From assembly GCA_022822325.1 (NCBI GenBank), contig JAJEBW010000025.1, positions 113,645 through 177,644 on the forward strand: 64,000 nucleotides of DNA. Direction: 5' to 3'. Origin of the DNA: Gemmatimonadota bacterium. Lineage in GTDB: Bacteria > Gemmatimonadota > Gemmatimonadetes > Longimicrobiales > Gaopeijiaceae. Positions within the stretch are counted from its first letter, which is position 1. Each line of letters begins with the position of its first letter. Below the pieces are notes generated by a model, which was not told the origin of the DNA, did not search any database, and saw only the letters and a list, made by a program, of their open reading frames with translations. Positions 29,311 through 39,710 of the stretch are shown one piece after another. Made by a program: the position numbers and the translations under genes.

Positions 29311-29480
29311 GGCCGGATCGCCATCTCGACCGAGACCCCGGTGTGCCCGTTCAGCAACTTCGAAAGCGCCCGACGGGTGACGCCCAGGCCTTCGGCCGCC
29401 CGCGTCACGGTCAGCCCCGGCGGTTCCAGGCACTGCCGCCTCGCGATGCCGCCCGGATGCGGCGGGTCGCGCATGGCCAT
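29301..29480 (-). pseudogene. Truncated HigA-family antitoxin relic
   Basis: 59 codons, MAMRDPPHPGGIARRQCLEP then GLTVTRAAEGLGVTRRALSK and LLNGHTGVSVEMAIRPCP. This matches the HigA helix-turn-helix start (RDPPHPGEILREEFLEPLGL in typical members) but stops where the family continues for about 40 more residues. AAGGAGAGGA stands just before the ATG. The stop overlaps the start of hsdR by 10 bases, so the break point coincides with the hsdR junction. Confidence 0.75.
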
Positions 29481-29495
29481 GATCGGTCCTCTCCT

Positions 29496-29539
29496 TCAGT
29501 GGCAGTCCGCGTAGTCCACGTCGGCCGCCGCGAACGCGA
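29496..29539 (-). pseudogene. C-terminal scrap of a HigB-like toxin
   Basis: The last codons before a stop at 29496 read AADVDYADCH, close to the usual C-terminal end of HigB toxins (a DVxxVDYH-type ending). They sit in the expected position 15 bases before the HigA relic. The rest of the toxin is missing: the frame runs straight into the 3' end of thiS. Together the two relics mark one edge of the island. Confidence 0.5.
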
Positions 29540-29755
29540 CTACCCGCCCCCGACGAAATGCACGATCTCGATTCGGTCGCCGCGCTCGACCGAGGTGGCG
29601 TCCAGAGCCTCGCGCGCGATGATTTCGCGATTGCGCTCGACCACCACCATGCCCGGGGCCAGCTCGAGGAGCGCGAGGAGCTCCAGCGCGGTGATGTCCT
29701 TCGGGACGTGGCGGCGGTCGCCATTCAGAACGATCTCGACGGAACCCCTGCTCAC
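29540..29755 (-). CDS. thiS: Sulfur carrier protein ThiS
   Basis: 71 residues with the ubiquitin-like ThiS fold: VEIVLNGDRRHVPKDITALE, MVVVERNREIIAREALDATS and GDRIEIVHFVGGG, ending in the obligatory Gly-Gly tail that is thiocarboxylated. It donates sulfur to ThiG. The GTG start overlaps the thiE stop (GTGA). The thiG partner lies beyond the island, 9.1 kb away on the same strand. No thiF is seen in the window. Confidence 0.93.
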   Translation of the reverse strand: MSRGSVEIVLNGDRRHVPKDITALELLALLELAPGMVVVERNREIIAREALDATSVERGDRIEIVHFVGGG

Positions 29756-30660
29756 TTGGCCAGCGCCTCCAGGTAGCGTTGCACCGCCGCCCCCGCACCC
29801 CCCCCCGCCCCCCACACCCCGCTCCGCACCACCACCCCCGCCGCCCCGCACCGCCTCGTTGCGGCCACCCGCCCGGGCGTGATCCCGCCGATGGCCAGCA
29901 CGGGACGATCGCTTCGCGCGGCCGCCCGCGCCAGCGCGCCGGTTCCGATCGGGGCGCGGCCCGGATGCGAGCGCGTCGGGTAGATGGCACCGAGAACAAG
30001 ATAGTCGAGGGCGCGGAAATCGGTGGCGGGAATCGGCGGAGAGGCCGGGGCGGACCCGGCTTGGTCGGCGGGTTCGGCCGAGGCGGGCTCGCGGCCGACG
30101 GACTCGCGACCGCCTGCGTCGGCCCGGTTCGCAATCCCGGCCCGGTTCGCGGATCCGGCCCGGTGGACCCCCTCCTCGGCCGCCGGTCGCCGGCCAGCGC
30201 CGTCTCCGCCGCCGCCCGCGCCCGCCAAAATCTGCGCCGGATCGTGAATCGAGCGGCCGAGCCACAGCCCCTGCCCCGCGATCGCGCGGGCCACTCCGCC
30301 GGGCAGCGAGTCCTCGCGGAGATGGACGCCGTGCGCCCCCACCGCCAGCGCCACATCGAGGCGGTCGTTGACGACGACGGTCGCGCCGTGGGTGCGGGCC
30401 AGTGCGGTGATGGCGGACGCGGCGTCGTGGAGGCGCCGCGCGGTCACGCGCCGGGCGCGCAGATGAAGGGCGAGCGCGCTCCCGCCCGCCGCCAGGACGG
30501 GGTCGAGGCGTTCGCGGAGGTCGGCGGCGGCGAGGAGTCGGTCGTCGACGAGGAGGTGGAGCGGCGGAAGCGCCCGCGTGGCCTGGCCGCCCGCGCCGTC
30601 CGGTCGCCGCCGCGGGCGCGGAGAACCGCCACCGGACGGGGGGGGCCGGGAGAGGCTCAC
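29752..30660 (-). CDS. thiE: Thiamine phosphate synthase ThiE with a low-complexity insert
   Basis: 302 residues, longer than the usual 210 or so. It joins HMP-diphosphate to thiazole phosphate. The core is present: VVVNDRLDVALAVGAHGVHL, YLVLGAIYPTRSHPG, VLAIGGITPGRVAA and AAGVVVRSGV. About 60 residues of Ala/Gly/Glu/Arg-rich sequence with repeated NRAG-type units interrupt the barrel between IHDPAQIL and DYLVLGAI, and the N-terminus is also extended. The GTG start overlaps the fmt stop. Confidence 0.9.
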   Translation of the reverse strand: MSLSRPPPSGGGSPRPRRRPDGAGGQATRALPPLHLLVDDRLLAAADLRERLDPVLAAGGSALALHLRARRVTARRLHDAASAITALARTHGATVVVNDRLDVALAVGAHGVHLREDSLPGGVARAIAGQGLWLGRSIHDPAQILAGAGGGGDGAGRRPAAEEGVHRAGSANRAGIANRADAGGRESVGREPASAEPADQAGSAPASPPIPATDFRALDYLVLGAIYPTRSHPGRAPIGTGALARAAARSDRPVLAIGGITPGRVAATRRCGAAGVVVRSGVWGAGGGAGAAVQRYLEALAK

Positions 30661-31658
30661 GCCTCGCCGCCGAAGCGGTCGCCGGGAGCGATGCGGTGGC
30701 CGCGGAGCCAGGCGGCCGCGCTCATGCGGCGCTTGCCGGGCGGCTGCACCTCCCCGATCCGGACCGCGCCGCCGCCGGTGGCGATGTGGAGGCCGCGACA
30801 GGGATCGGCGGCCAGCACTTCCCCCGGCGCCGGGCGAGCGCCGCCGCCATCCGGGTCCGCCGGGGCGGCCGCGCCGAGGGGGTCGTCCTCATTCCCCGCA
30901 CCCCCCTCCACCACCGCCGCGCGAAAGAGCTTGATCGCACCGCCCCCCCACCGCGTCCACGCCCCGGGCACGGCGTCCATCGCCCGGATCAGGTTGGCCA
31001 CCGCGCGCGCGTCGTCTCGCCAGCGCACCCTGGCCGATTTCCGCGTGATCCGGGGCGCGAAGGTCGCGGCCGCGTGATCCTGGCCGGCCTCCTCCACCGG
31101 ACCCTTCTCAAGCCGGTCCAGCACCTCGGTCATCAGCCGCGCGCCCAGAGCGGCCAGCCGCGCCGAGAGCTCGGACGCCGTCTCCGCCGGGCCGATCGCG
31201 ACGCTGCGTCTCGCCAGCACCGGACCCGCATCCATCGCCTCGACCATTCGCATGACCGAGACGCCAGTGACCGAATCGCCCCGCTCGATGGCGCGGTTGA
31301 CGGGGGCGGCGCCGCGCAGCTCGGGCAACAGCGACGCATGCAGATTCAGCGAACCCAACGGCGGAATGCCGAGGATCGGAAGCGGCAGAATGCGCCCGTA
31401 GGCGACCACGACCGAGACCTCCGGCCCAAGGGCGGCAAGGTCGCGCGCGAAGTCGTCGCCGCGGGGACGCTCCGGCGCCAGGACCGGGTAGCCCGCCGCC
31501 TCCGCCGCCTGCCGCACCGGCGAGGCCTGCACCCTGCGCCCCCGACCGCGCGGCCGATCCGGACGGGTGACCACGCCGGCGATCCGGTGACCGGCCGCCG
31601 CCAGCGCCCCCAGCGTCGGGACGGCGAACTCGGGCGTCCCCCAGAAGACGATTCTCAT
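30657..31658 (-). CDS. fmt: Methionyl-tRNA formyltransferase
   Basis: 333 residues. It formylates initiator Met-tRNA. Family markers: MRIVFWGTPEFAVPTLGAL, VVTRPDRPRGRGR, LNLHASLLPELRGAAPVNRA (with the catalytic Asn/His) and SVMRMVEAMDAGPVL. A Gly/Ala/Asp-rich insert of about 30 residues lies in the C-terminal domain. I start at 31658, where the family begins; an in-frame start at 31709 would add 17 residues. It follows def, the usual pairing. Confidence 0.96.
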   Translation of the reverse strand: MRIVFWGTPEFAVPTLGALAAAGHRIAGVVTRPDRPRGRGRRVQASPVRQAAEAAGYPVLAPERPRGDDFARDLAALGPEVSVVVAYGRILPLPILGIPPLGSLNLHASLLPELRGAAPVNRAIERGDSVTGVSVMRMVEAMDAGPVLARRSVAIGPAETASELSARLAALGARLMTEVLDRLEKGPVEEAGQDHAAATFAPRITRKSARVRWRDDARAVANLIRAMDAVPGAWTRWGGGAIKLFRAAVVEGGAGNEDDPLGAAAPADPDGGGARPAPGEVLAADPCRGLHIATGGGAVRIGEVQPPGKRRMSAAAWLRGHRIAPGDRFGGEA

Positions 31659-31733
31659 GGTGCAAAGGGCACGGCGCGAAGGGACGCGCGGCAGTGGCGC
31701 GACAGGCATTGCGCGACGGCGTTCATGGCGGGG

Positions 31734-32252
31734 TCAGCGCTTCTTCTCCCGTTGCTTGCGCCACTTTTTCATCAGGATTCGGCGCTTGAGGGGCGAGAGC
31801 CGGTCGATGAAGAGGATGCCGTCCAGGTGATCCACCTCGTGCTGCAACGCTCGCGCCAGGAGTCCGTCCGCCTCGATCCGAAGCTCCTCCCCCTCGGGCG
31901 AACGCGCCTCGACCGCAACGCGCACCGGACGCTCCACCCGCTCCTCGATTCCCGGAATGCTCAGGCAGCCCTCGGAGTTCTTTTCGCTCTCGCGGCTCGA
32001 ATGGACGATCTCGGGATTCACGAGCGCATGCACCTGCCGCCCGCCCTCCTCGTCCTTCACATCCACCACCAGCACCCGCCGCGACACCCCCACCTGCGGG
32101 CCCGCCAGTCCGATTCCCTCGGCCTCGTACATCGTGTCGAACATGTCCGCGACGAGCCGACGCAGTTCGTCGTCGAAGCTCTCGACGGGCGAAGCCGGAC
32201 GCCGCAAAGCCTTCGACCCCAGGAGCTCGATCTCGCGCAGCGCCACCTGCAA
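31734..32252 (-). CDS. def: Peptide deformylase
   Basis: 172 residues with all three deformylase motifs: GIGLAGPQVG, EGCLSIPG (metal-binding Cys) and QHEVDHLDG (metal ligands and catalytic Glu). It removes the N-formyl group from nascent proteins and sits directly upstream of fmt, which adds it. The last 20 residues are strongly basic (KRRILMKKWRKQREKKR), possibly a ribosome contact. Confidence 0.97.
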   Translation of the reverse strand: MQVALREIELLGSKALRRPASPVESFDDELRRLVADMFDTMYEAEGIGLAGPQVGVSRRVLVVDVKDEEGGRQVHALVNPEIVHSSRESEKNSEGCLSIPGIEERVERPVRVAVEARSPEGEELRIEADGLLARALQHEVDHLDGILFIDRLSPLKRRILMKKWRKQREKKR

Positions 32253-32264
32253 GTCCCCCGTGCC

Positions 32265-32609
32265 CTACTTCTTCGCCTGGTTCGCGTCTTCTTCGATCTT
32301 GCGCGCGACATGGCCGCGGTCCACCACGATCCGGGTGTTCTCGGCGGTGCGAATCAGGAGTTCGGTCTTCCCGGCGTGCAACACTTCGCCGATGATCCCG
32401 CCATTGGTCATGACGCGGTCGCCCCTGGCCAGCTTCTTGAGCATCTCCTGATGGAGCCGCCGCTGCTTGCTCTGCGGCCGGATGAGGAGGAAGTAGAATA
32501 TCCCGATGATGAGAATGACCTGCACGAGGAAGGCGGCCATGGGATTGGCGCCCTCGCGGGGAACCATGGGGGGCGGAGGGGCGGCGGCAAGGAGGAGAAG
32601 AAGATTCAA
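32265..32609 (-). CDS. yajC: Preprotein translocase auxiliary subunit YajC
   Basis: 114 residues: a short N-terminal segment, one membrane helix (AAFLVQVILIIGIFYFLLIR), then PQSKQRRLHQEMLKKLARGD and VMTNGGIIGEVLHAGKTELL, the conserved YajC core. It joins SecDF in the Sec system. It lies between tgt and def; the secD and secF genes that often follow yajC are not here. Confidence 0.95.
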   Translation of the reverse strand: MNLLLLLAAAPPPPMVPREGANPMAAFLVQVILIIGIFYFLLIRPQSKQRRLHQEMLKKLARGDRVMTNGGIIGEVLHAGKTELLIRTAENTRIVVDRGHVARKIEEDANQAKK

Positions 32610-32717
32610 GGGTCTCGTCTCGGTTCGGGGATTTGCGGGCGCGGTAGCGCGGGGGATGGACGAAGATCGGTCCGGCGCCGCGAGCCGGCCACGCCGGAAA
32701 GGGAGGATCGGGAAGCT

Positions 32718-33989
<1,272 letters not shown>

Positions 33990-34062
33990 TCAATGGGACC
34001 GGCGTCGGTGGGACTCGTCGTGGGAGCGGTTTTCGTCGCGAGCGCCATCATCGGGAGCGGCG

Positions 34063-35124
34063 TCATGGGACCAGCGCCATGGCGTCGCCGTAGGAATGGA
34101 AGCGGTAGCCGCGCCGGATCGCTTCCTCGTAGGCGGTCCGAACCGGCTCGATTCCGGCAAAGGCCGACACCAGCATGAGAAGGGTGGAACGGGGAAGATG
34201 GAAGTTGGTCACCAGACAATCCACCGCGCGGAAGTCGAAGGGGGGACGAATGAAGAGCCCCGTCCGCCCCGCCCTCGCCCCCACCCCGCCCCCTCGCGCG
34301 GCCACCGTCTCGAGGGTGCGCACCACCGTGGTTCCCACCGCCCACACCCGCCCGCCCCTCTCGCGGCAGCGCCCCCACGCGGCGGCGGCCTCGGCTGGCA
34401 CGTCGTAGCGCTCGCTCTCCATCCGGTGCGCCCCCGCGTCCTCGACCTCGACGGGGCGGAAGGTCCCCACCCCCACATGCAGCGTCACGGCCGCGCGCTC
34501 CACGCCCCGCGCCCGGAGCCGCTCCAGCAACGCCGCCGTGAAGTGCAGCCCGGCGGTCGGCGCGGCCACCGATCCCTCCTCGCGCGCATAGACGGTCTGG
34601 TAGCGCTCGCGGTCCAGCGGTTCGGCCTCGCGGTTCAGGTAGGGCGGCAACGGCACCTGTCCGAAGCGCGCGATCGCCGCGGCGGGCGCAAGGTCGCTCT
34701 CCAGGCGCACGATGCGGCGTCCGTCCGCGCAAACCGAGAGAATCCGCACCGCGAGCCGGTCGTCGCCCGCACCGGGGGAAGCAATCTCAAGCACCCGCCC
34801 CGGCCCCAGCTTGCCTCCGGGCCGCACCAGCGCCTCCCAGTCGCGGTCGTCGGCGCCGGCGGGCGCAAGGAGCAGAACCTCGCCTGCGGCCCCGGTGGGC
34901 TTGGTCCCGGTCAGCCGCGCCGGAAAGACGCGCGTGTCGTTCACCACCAGGAGATCCCCCGGCTGCATCAGCGCGGGCAGATCGCGGAAGCGCCGGTGCG
35001 AAATCCGTCCCGTGCCGCGCTCCAGCACCAGCAACCGGGCGTCGGCGCGCCGCTCGGCCGGGTAGCGCGCAATTCGTCCCTCCGGCAGGTGGTAGTCGAA
35101 GTCCGAGGTGGCGAGCGCGGCCAT
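34063..35124 (-). CDS. queA: S-adenosylmethionine:tRNA ribosyltransferase-isomerase
   Basis: 353 residues. It transfers and isomerises ribose from SAM to preQ1-tRNA, forming epoxyqueuosine. Family sequences are seen: FDYHLPEGRIARYPAERRAD at the N-terminus, LLVVNDTRVFPARL, PLPPYLNREAEPLDRERYQT, APTAGLHFT and NFHLPRSTLLMLVSAFAG. It is 15 bases downstream of the beta-propeller gene and 142 bases upstream of tgt. Confidence 0.97.
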   Translation of the reverse strand: MAALATSDFDYHLPEGRIARYPAERRADARLLVLERGTGRISHRRFRDLPALMQPGDLLVVNDTRVFPARLTGTKPTGAAGEVLLLAPAGADDRDWEALVRPGGKLGPGRVLEIASPGAGDDRLAVRILSVCADGRRIVRLESDLAPAAAIARFGQVPLPPYLNREAEPLDRERYQTVYAREEGSVAAPTAGLHFTAALLERLRARGVERAAVTLHVGVGTFRPVEVEDAGAHRMESERYDVPAEAAAAWGRCRERGGRVWAVGTTVVRTLETVAARGGGVGARAGRTGLFIRPPFDFRAVDCLVTNFHLPRSTLLMLVSAFAGIEPVRTAYEEAIRRGYRFHSYGDAMALVP

Positions 35125-35139
35125 TCGATGGGAGGGACT

Positions 35140-36444
35140 TCAGCGCACTTCCGGAGGCAGCCTCCGCACCACGACGCGGGCCACATCGTACTCGCCCCGC
35201 TCGACGAAGGCCGCCAGCCCCCCCGGGCCGAAGGCGTCCGGCATGGCGGTCTCGCTCGCGGGGTAGCTTCCGATGTAGTCCCCCAGCGCCGTCAGGACAT
35301 CGATGGGACCGGCGCTCCCCGGCTCGTCGCCCCGCCGCTGCACCCAGATGCGGCCACTCCAGGTGGCGGCGAGCGCGCGCAGGACCGGACGCTCGGGATA
35401 GTGGCGCTCCTGGATCTCCCAGGCGCCCGAATAGACGGGATTGTTCCCCTCGCGACGGCCCCGCGCCTGCACCACGAGCGGACCGGCGCCGCGACCCCGG
35501 CCCTCGGCGGCGCTCCTCTCCCGGTATGCGCGCAACAGGGCGGGCGTAACCGGCTCGGGCGCGAAGGGACGCCGGATTACGGTTGCGACCTCGCGCTCTC
35601 CCGGTGGAGTGATCTTGAGCGCATAGGCGGAGGAATCGGAATGAACGATGCCGCCGCCGGGCAGCGTTCCCGCCAGGAGCGGAGGCTCGAAGAGGGTGGG
35701 GACGCTCACGCGACCCAGCAGCGCTTGCAGTTCGGAGGGCGCGTTTTCGGGGACGACCTCGTTGAGGGCGTCGCGGGGGGGCAGCCAGCCCCGGATCACC
35801 GTGTCCGGCCGAATGGTCTCTCCCTCCAGCCCGATGCGCACGATGGGGCGCGACGCGGGGGGATCCGAGCCGCCGCCGGCCATGCCGCCCAGGCTGACCC
35901 CGAAGTCTCCGCCGAAGTCGCCGGCGAGGACGGCGCCGCCGCGCGGGTCGGGGAGGATGTCGCCGGAGCGCGAGAATTCACGGGGATTCGCGCCGGTGCG
36001 CACCATCCGCTGGAAGGCGCCGGAGCGGTCGAAGAGCTGATAGGCGCGGTGGCCGGCGTCGTGGACGACGGTGGTTCCGTCCCGCAGCACCGCGAAGGCC
36101 GTCGGCCGGTTGAACTCGCCCGGGCCCCCGCCCGCGGAGCCGAACTCGTGCAGAAAGACCCCGGCGGCGTCGAAGACCAGCACGCGCAGATCTCCCGCCC
36201 CCATCAGGTCGATCGTTCCGTCGAAGATATACAGTCGTCCCCCGGCGTCGAAGGCGACCCGGTTCACCTGGCCGAAGATCTCCCAGGGCTCGCCGTCGAG
36301 AGCGCCAACCCTGAAGAGCTCCTCGAAGCCGGCCTCCAGGCGTTGGTCCGCGAGGGGAAGCTCAATCGTCTCCTGGGCCTGCAGATCCGGCGCCACCCCG
36401 GCCAGCGGCGCGACGAGCGCGACCGCGAGCAGTCCGTGGATCAT
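35140..36444 (-). CDS. Exported six-bladed beta-propeller protein, copy 1
   Basis: 434 residues: signal peptide (MIHGLLAVALVAPLAGVAPD, then LQAQ), then propeller-type blades (VNRVAFDAGGRLYIFDG, LRVLVFDAAGVFLHEFGSAG, GPGEFNRPTAFAVLRDGTTV). Such NHL/6-bladed proteins are common in Gemmatimonadota and Bacteroidota; the ligand is unknown. It is a clear paralogue of the protein at 41645-42958, sharing long stretches such as HSDSSAYALKITPPG. I start at 36444, where the signal peptide begins; the frame upstream enters a repeat. Confidence 0.85.
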   Translation of the reverse strand: MIHGLLAVALVAPLAGVAPDLQAQETIELPLADQRLEAGFEELFRVGALDGEPWEIFGQVNRVAFDAGGRLYIFDGTIDLMGAGDLRVLVFDAAGVFLHEFGSAGGGPGEFNRPTAFAVLRDGTTVVHDAGHRAYQLFDRSGAFQRMVRTGANPREFSRSGDILPDPRGGAVLAGDFGGDFGVSLGGMAGGGSDPPASRPIVRIGLEGETIRPDTVIRGWLPPRDALNEVVPENAPSELQALLGRVSVPTLFEPPLLAGTLPGGGIVHSDSSAYALKITPPGEREVATVIRRPFAPEPVTPALLRAYRERSAAEGRGRGAGPLVVQARGRREGNNPVYSGAWEIQERHYPERPVLRALAATWSGRIWVQRRGDEPGSAGPIDVLTALGDYIGSYPASETAMPDAFGPGGLAAFVERGEYDVARVVVRRLPPEVR

Positions 36445-36472
36445 GCCGAGTGCGCTTAGGGAGCGGCGAGGC

Positions 36473-36600
36473 GCCGGGCTGGCAAGGCGCGACGACGCCC
36501 TAATAGCCCAGCTATTGGGGCAAGGAGGAACGCAGAGCGCAGCGTTCCAGCGTGGATGCATCGCCGCTCGAATGCCGCTCGGTGTTTGTCCACGGGCTGC
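36473..36600 (-). repeat. 128-bp dispersed repeat, copy A
   Basis: Read on the minus strand it begins GCAGCCCGTGGACAAACACC. It matches 62030-62157 read on the plus strand over 128 bases without gaps; I count eight mismatches. It contains a near-palindrome, CCCAATAGC then TGG then GCTATT. It lies in the gap between ruvB and the beta-propeller gene, 29 bases before the latter's start. No transposase and no terminal inverted repeats are visible. Confidence 0.9.
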
Positions 36601-36665
36601 CAGGGCCAGGATCCCCCGGCGGGCGACCCGGACGCCTTCGCCGGTGACCGGCATCTCCAGGCCGC

Positions 36666-37718
<1,053 letters not shown>

Positions 37719-37784
37719 CGGGGCGGGGCGGGTGGGGGATTGGGGGACTCGGAAGGGCGGCGGCCGCCGGAGCCGGGAAGCGGA

Positions 37785-38381
37785 TCAGCGGTTGGCGGCG
37801 CGGGCGGCGAGCGCGCGGCGGATGATCTCCCCGGCACTGTCGAAGGTGGCGTCCTTCATGGCGGAGCGCACGGCGGCGTCGGCCTCCGCGAAGTCGTAGC
37901 CCAGGCTGACCAGGGCGGCAACCGCATCGGAGGCGAGCTGCGCGGCGGGGCCCTCGTGGCGGGAGGCGGCGGCCAGATCCTCCACCTTGTCGGAGAGCTC
38001 CAGGACCAGCCGCGACGCCGTCTTCTTCCCCAGTCCGGGAATCTGAACCAGCGCCGGAATGTCCTGCTCCGCCAGCGCCCGCGCCAGCCGCCGCGCATCG
38101 TAGGCGCCGAGCATGGCAACGGCGAGCTTCGGCCCCACCTTCTGCACGCTCATGAGGCGGTGGAAGAGCGACCGTTCCACCTCGTCCAGGAAGCCGTAGA
38201 GGTGCGGGACATCGGCCAGGACGAGCCAGGCGGTGAGGATCTCCAGCTCGGATCCCTCGGCCGGCAGCCGCTGAAAGACGCTGAGGGGAACGTGGACCTC
38301 GTAGACCACGCCGCCGGGGGTGAGGATTTCGACCCGGTCGAGGTCGCGGGCCAGGACGGTGCCGCGAATGCGACTGATCAT
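37785..38381 (-). CDS. ruvA: Holliday junction DNA helicase subunit RuvA
   Basis: 198 residues: OB-fold (MISRIRGTVLARDLDRVEIL), two helix-hairpin-helix motifs (LMSVQKVGPKLAVAML, LVQIPGLGKKTASRLVLEL) and a C-terminal UBA-like domain (SDAVAALVSLGYDFAEADAA) that binds RuvB. The ATG overlaps the ruvC stop by 4 bases. Confidence 0.97.
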   Translation of the reverse strand: MISRIRGTVLARDLDRVEILTPGGVVYEVHVPLSVFQRLPAEGSELEILTAWLVLADVPHLYGFLDEVERSLFHRLMSVQKVGPKLAVAMLGAYDARRLARALAEQDIPALVQIPGLGKKTASRLVLELSDKVEDLAAASRHEGPAAQLASDAVAALVSLGYDFAEADAAVRSAMKDATFDSAGEIIRRALAARAANR

Positions 38382-38905
38382 CGGGGGGACCTCGCGAGCG
38401 GGCGGGCGGGGGCGAAGGCGTGACAGAGCGCCGCGGCGATGCCGTCGGCGGCGTCGCTGGGGGTGGGATCGGCGCGCAGATGAAGGTGGCGGCGCACCAT
38501 GTAGGCCACCTGCGCCTTGGTGGCCGCGCCGGTTCCGGCGACCGCCTTCTTGATGTCGCGCGGGGCGTATTCGGCGACCTCGATCCCGCGCCGCGCCCCG
38601 GCCACGATGATCGCGCCCCGCGCCTGGCCGAGCGTCAGCGCGCTCCGGGCGTTCTTCCCCTGAAACGCCTGCTCGACGACCATGACCGCGGGAGCGAACT
38701 CGTCGAGCAGCTCGCCCACGCCCTCGTGAATCTCGAGGAGGCGGCCGGGCAGAGGCGTTCCCGGCGAGGTGCGAATGACGCCGCATTGCAACAACGTCGC
38801 GCATCTGCGCGCGGCAAGCGCAACGACGCCGAAACCGGTGACGGCGGTGCCGGGATCGATGCCGAGCAGAACGCGTCGTCCTCCTTCCCCCCTTCCCCCG
38901 CTCAC
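38378..38905 (-). CDS. ruvC: Crossover junction endodeoxyribonuclease RuvC
   Basis: 175 residues. The four catalytic acids are visible: GIDPGTAVTGFGVV, VVEQAFQGKN and the Asp pair in PSDAADGIAAALCHA. It resolves Holliday junctions. The N-terminus is uncertain. No ATG is available, so I take GTG at 38905, giving MSGGRGEGGRR before the conserved start; upstream the frame has no RuvC-like sequence. Confidence 0.95.
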   Translation of the reverse strand: MSGGRGEGGRRVLLGIDPGTAVTGFGVVALAARRCATLLQCGVIRTSPGTPLPGRLLEIHEGVGELLDEFAPAVMVVEQAFQGKNARSALTLGQARGAIIVAGARRGIEVAEYAPRDIKKAVAGTGAATKAQVAYMVRRHLHLRADPTPSDAADGIAAALCHAFAPARPLARSPR

Positions 38906-38963
38906 CGCGCACGCACCCGGGACGCCCCCGTCCGCACCCGAACCGCCGCCGCGCCGCCGGTCC

Positions 38964-39710
38964 TCACAGCGCCCGCGCCAACACCGCTTCGTCCAGATCG
39001 GCGTTGGAGTGAACCTGCTGAACGTCGTCGTGGTCCTCCAGCGCCTCGAGCAGCCTGAGGAGCCGCGCGCCCTCACTTCCCCGCACCCCGACTTCGTTCT
39101 TCGCCACCATGACGAGCTGCGCCGAAGAGATCGCGATTCCCGCATCGGCCAGCGCTTCCCGCACCTCGTGCAGCGTTGCGGGCTCGGTCGTGATCACGAA
39201 CTCGCCGTCGCCGCTCTGCACATCCTCGGCCCCCGCCTCCACCGCCGCCTCGAAGATCTCGTCCTCGTCGATCCCCGCTCCGTCCACGCAGATCGTTCCC
39301 TGGCGATCGAACTGCCATGCGACCGAGCCGGCGGTCCCCAGATTCCCCCCGTTCTTGTCGAGCAGATGGCGCACCTCGGCCACCGTGCGCTTCTGGTTGT
39401 CGGTCACCGTCTCGATGTAGAGCGCGACGCCGCCCGGTCCGTAGCCCTCGTACACGACCTCCTCGTAGGTGACGCCCTCGAGCTCGCCGGTGCCGCGCTT
39501 GATCGCCCGCTCGATGTTCTCCTGCGGCATGTTGGCCGATTTGGCCGCATCGACCGCCAGCCGCAGCCGCGGATTGAAGTTCGGGTCCCCCCCGCCCTCG
39601 CGCGCGGCGACGGTCATTTCGCGAATGATCTTCGTGAAGCCCTGGCCGCGCTTCTGGTCGTTGACCGCCTTCTTGCGCTTGATCTTCGACCACTTGCTGT
39701 GTCCTGCCAC
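38964..39710 (-). CDS. yebC: YebC/PmpR family regulator or translation factor
   Basis: 248 residues with the invariant start MAGHSKWSKIKRKKAVNDQK, then NPRLRLAVDAAKSANMPQEN and YEGYGPGGVALYIE. YebC proteins were first described as DNA-binding regulators (of ruv genes and quorum sensing). More recent work links the family to relief of ribosome stalling on proline runs. Which applies here is not known. It heads the ruvCAB group. Confidence 0.96.
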   Translation of the reverse strand: MAGHSKWSKIKRKKAVNDQKRGQGFTKIIREMTVAAREGGGDPNFNPRLRLAVDAAKSANMPQENIERAIKRGTGELEGVTYEEVVYEGYGPGGVALYIETVTDNQKRTVAEVRHLLDKNGGNLGTAGSVAWQFDRQGTICVDGAGIDEDEIFEAAVEAGAEDVQSGDGEFVITTEPATLHEVREALADAGIAISSAQLVMVAKNEVGVRGSEGARLLRLLEALEDHDDVQQVHSNADLDEAVLARAL

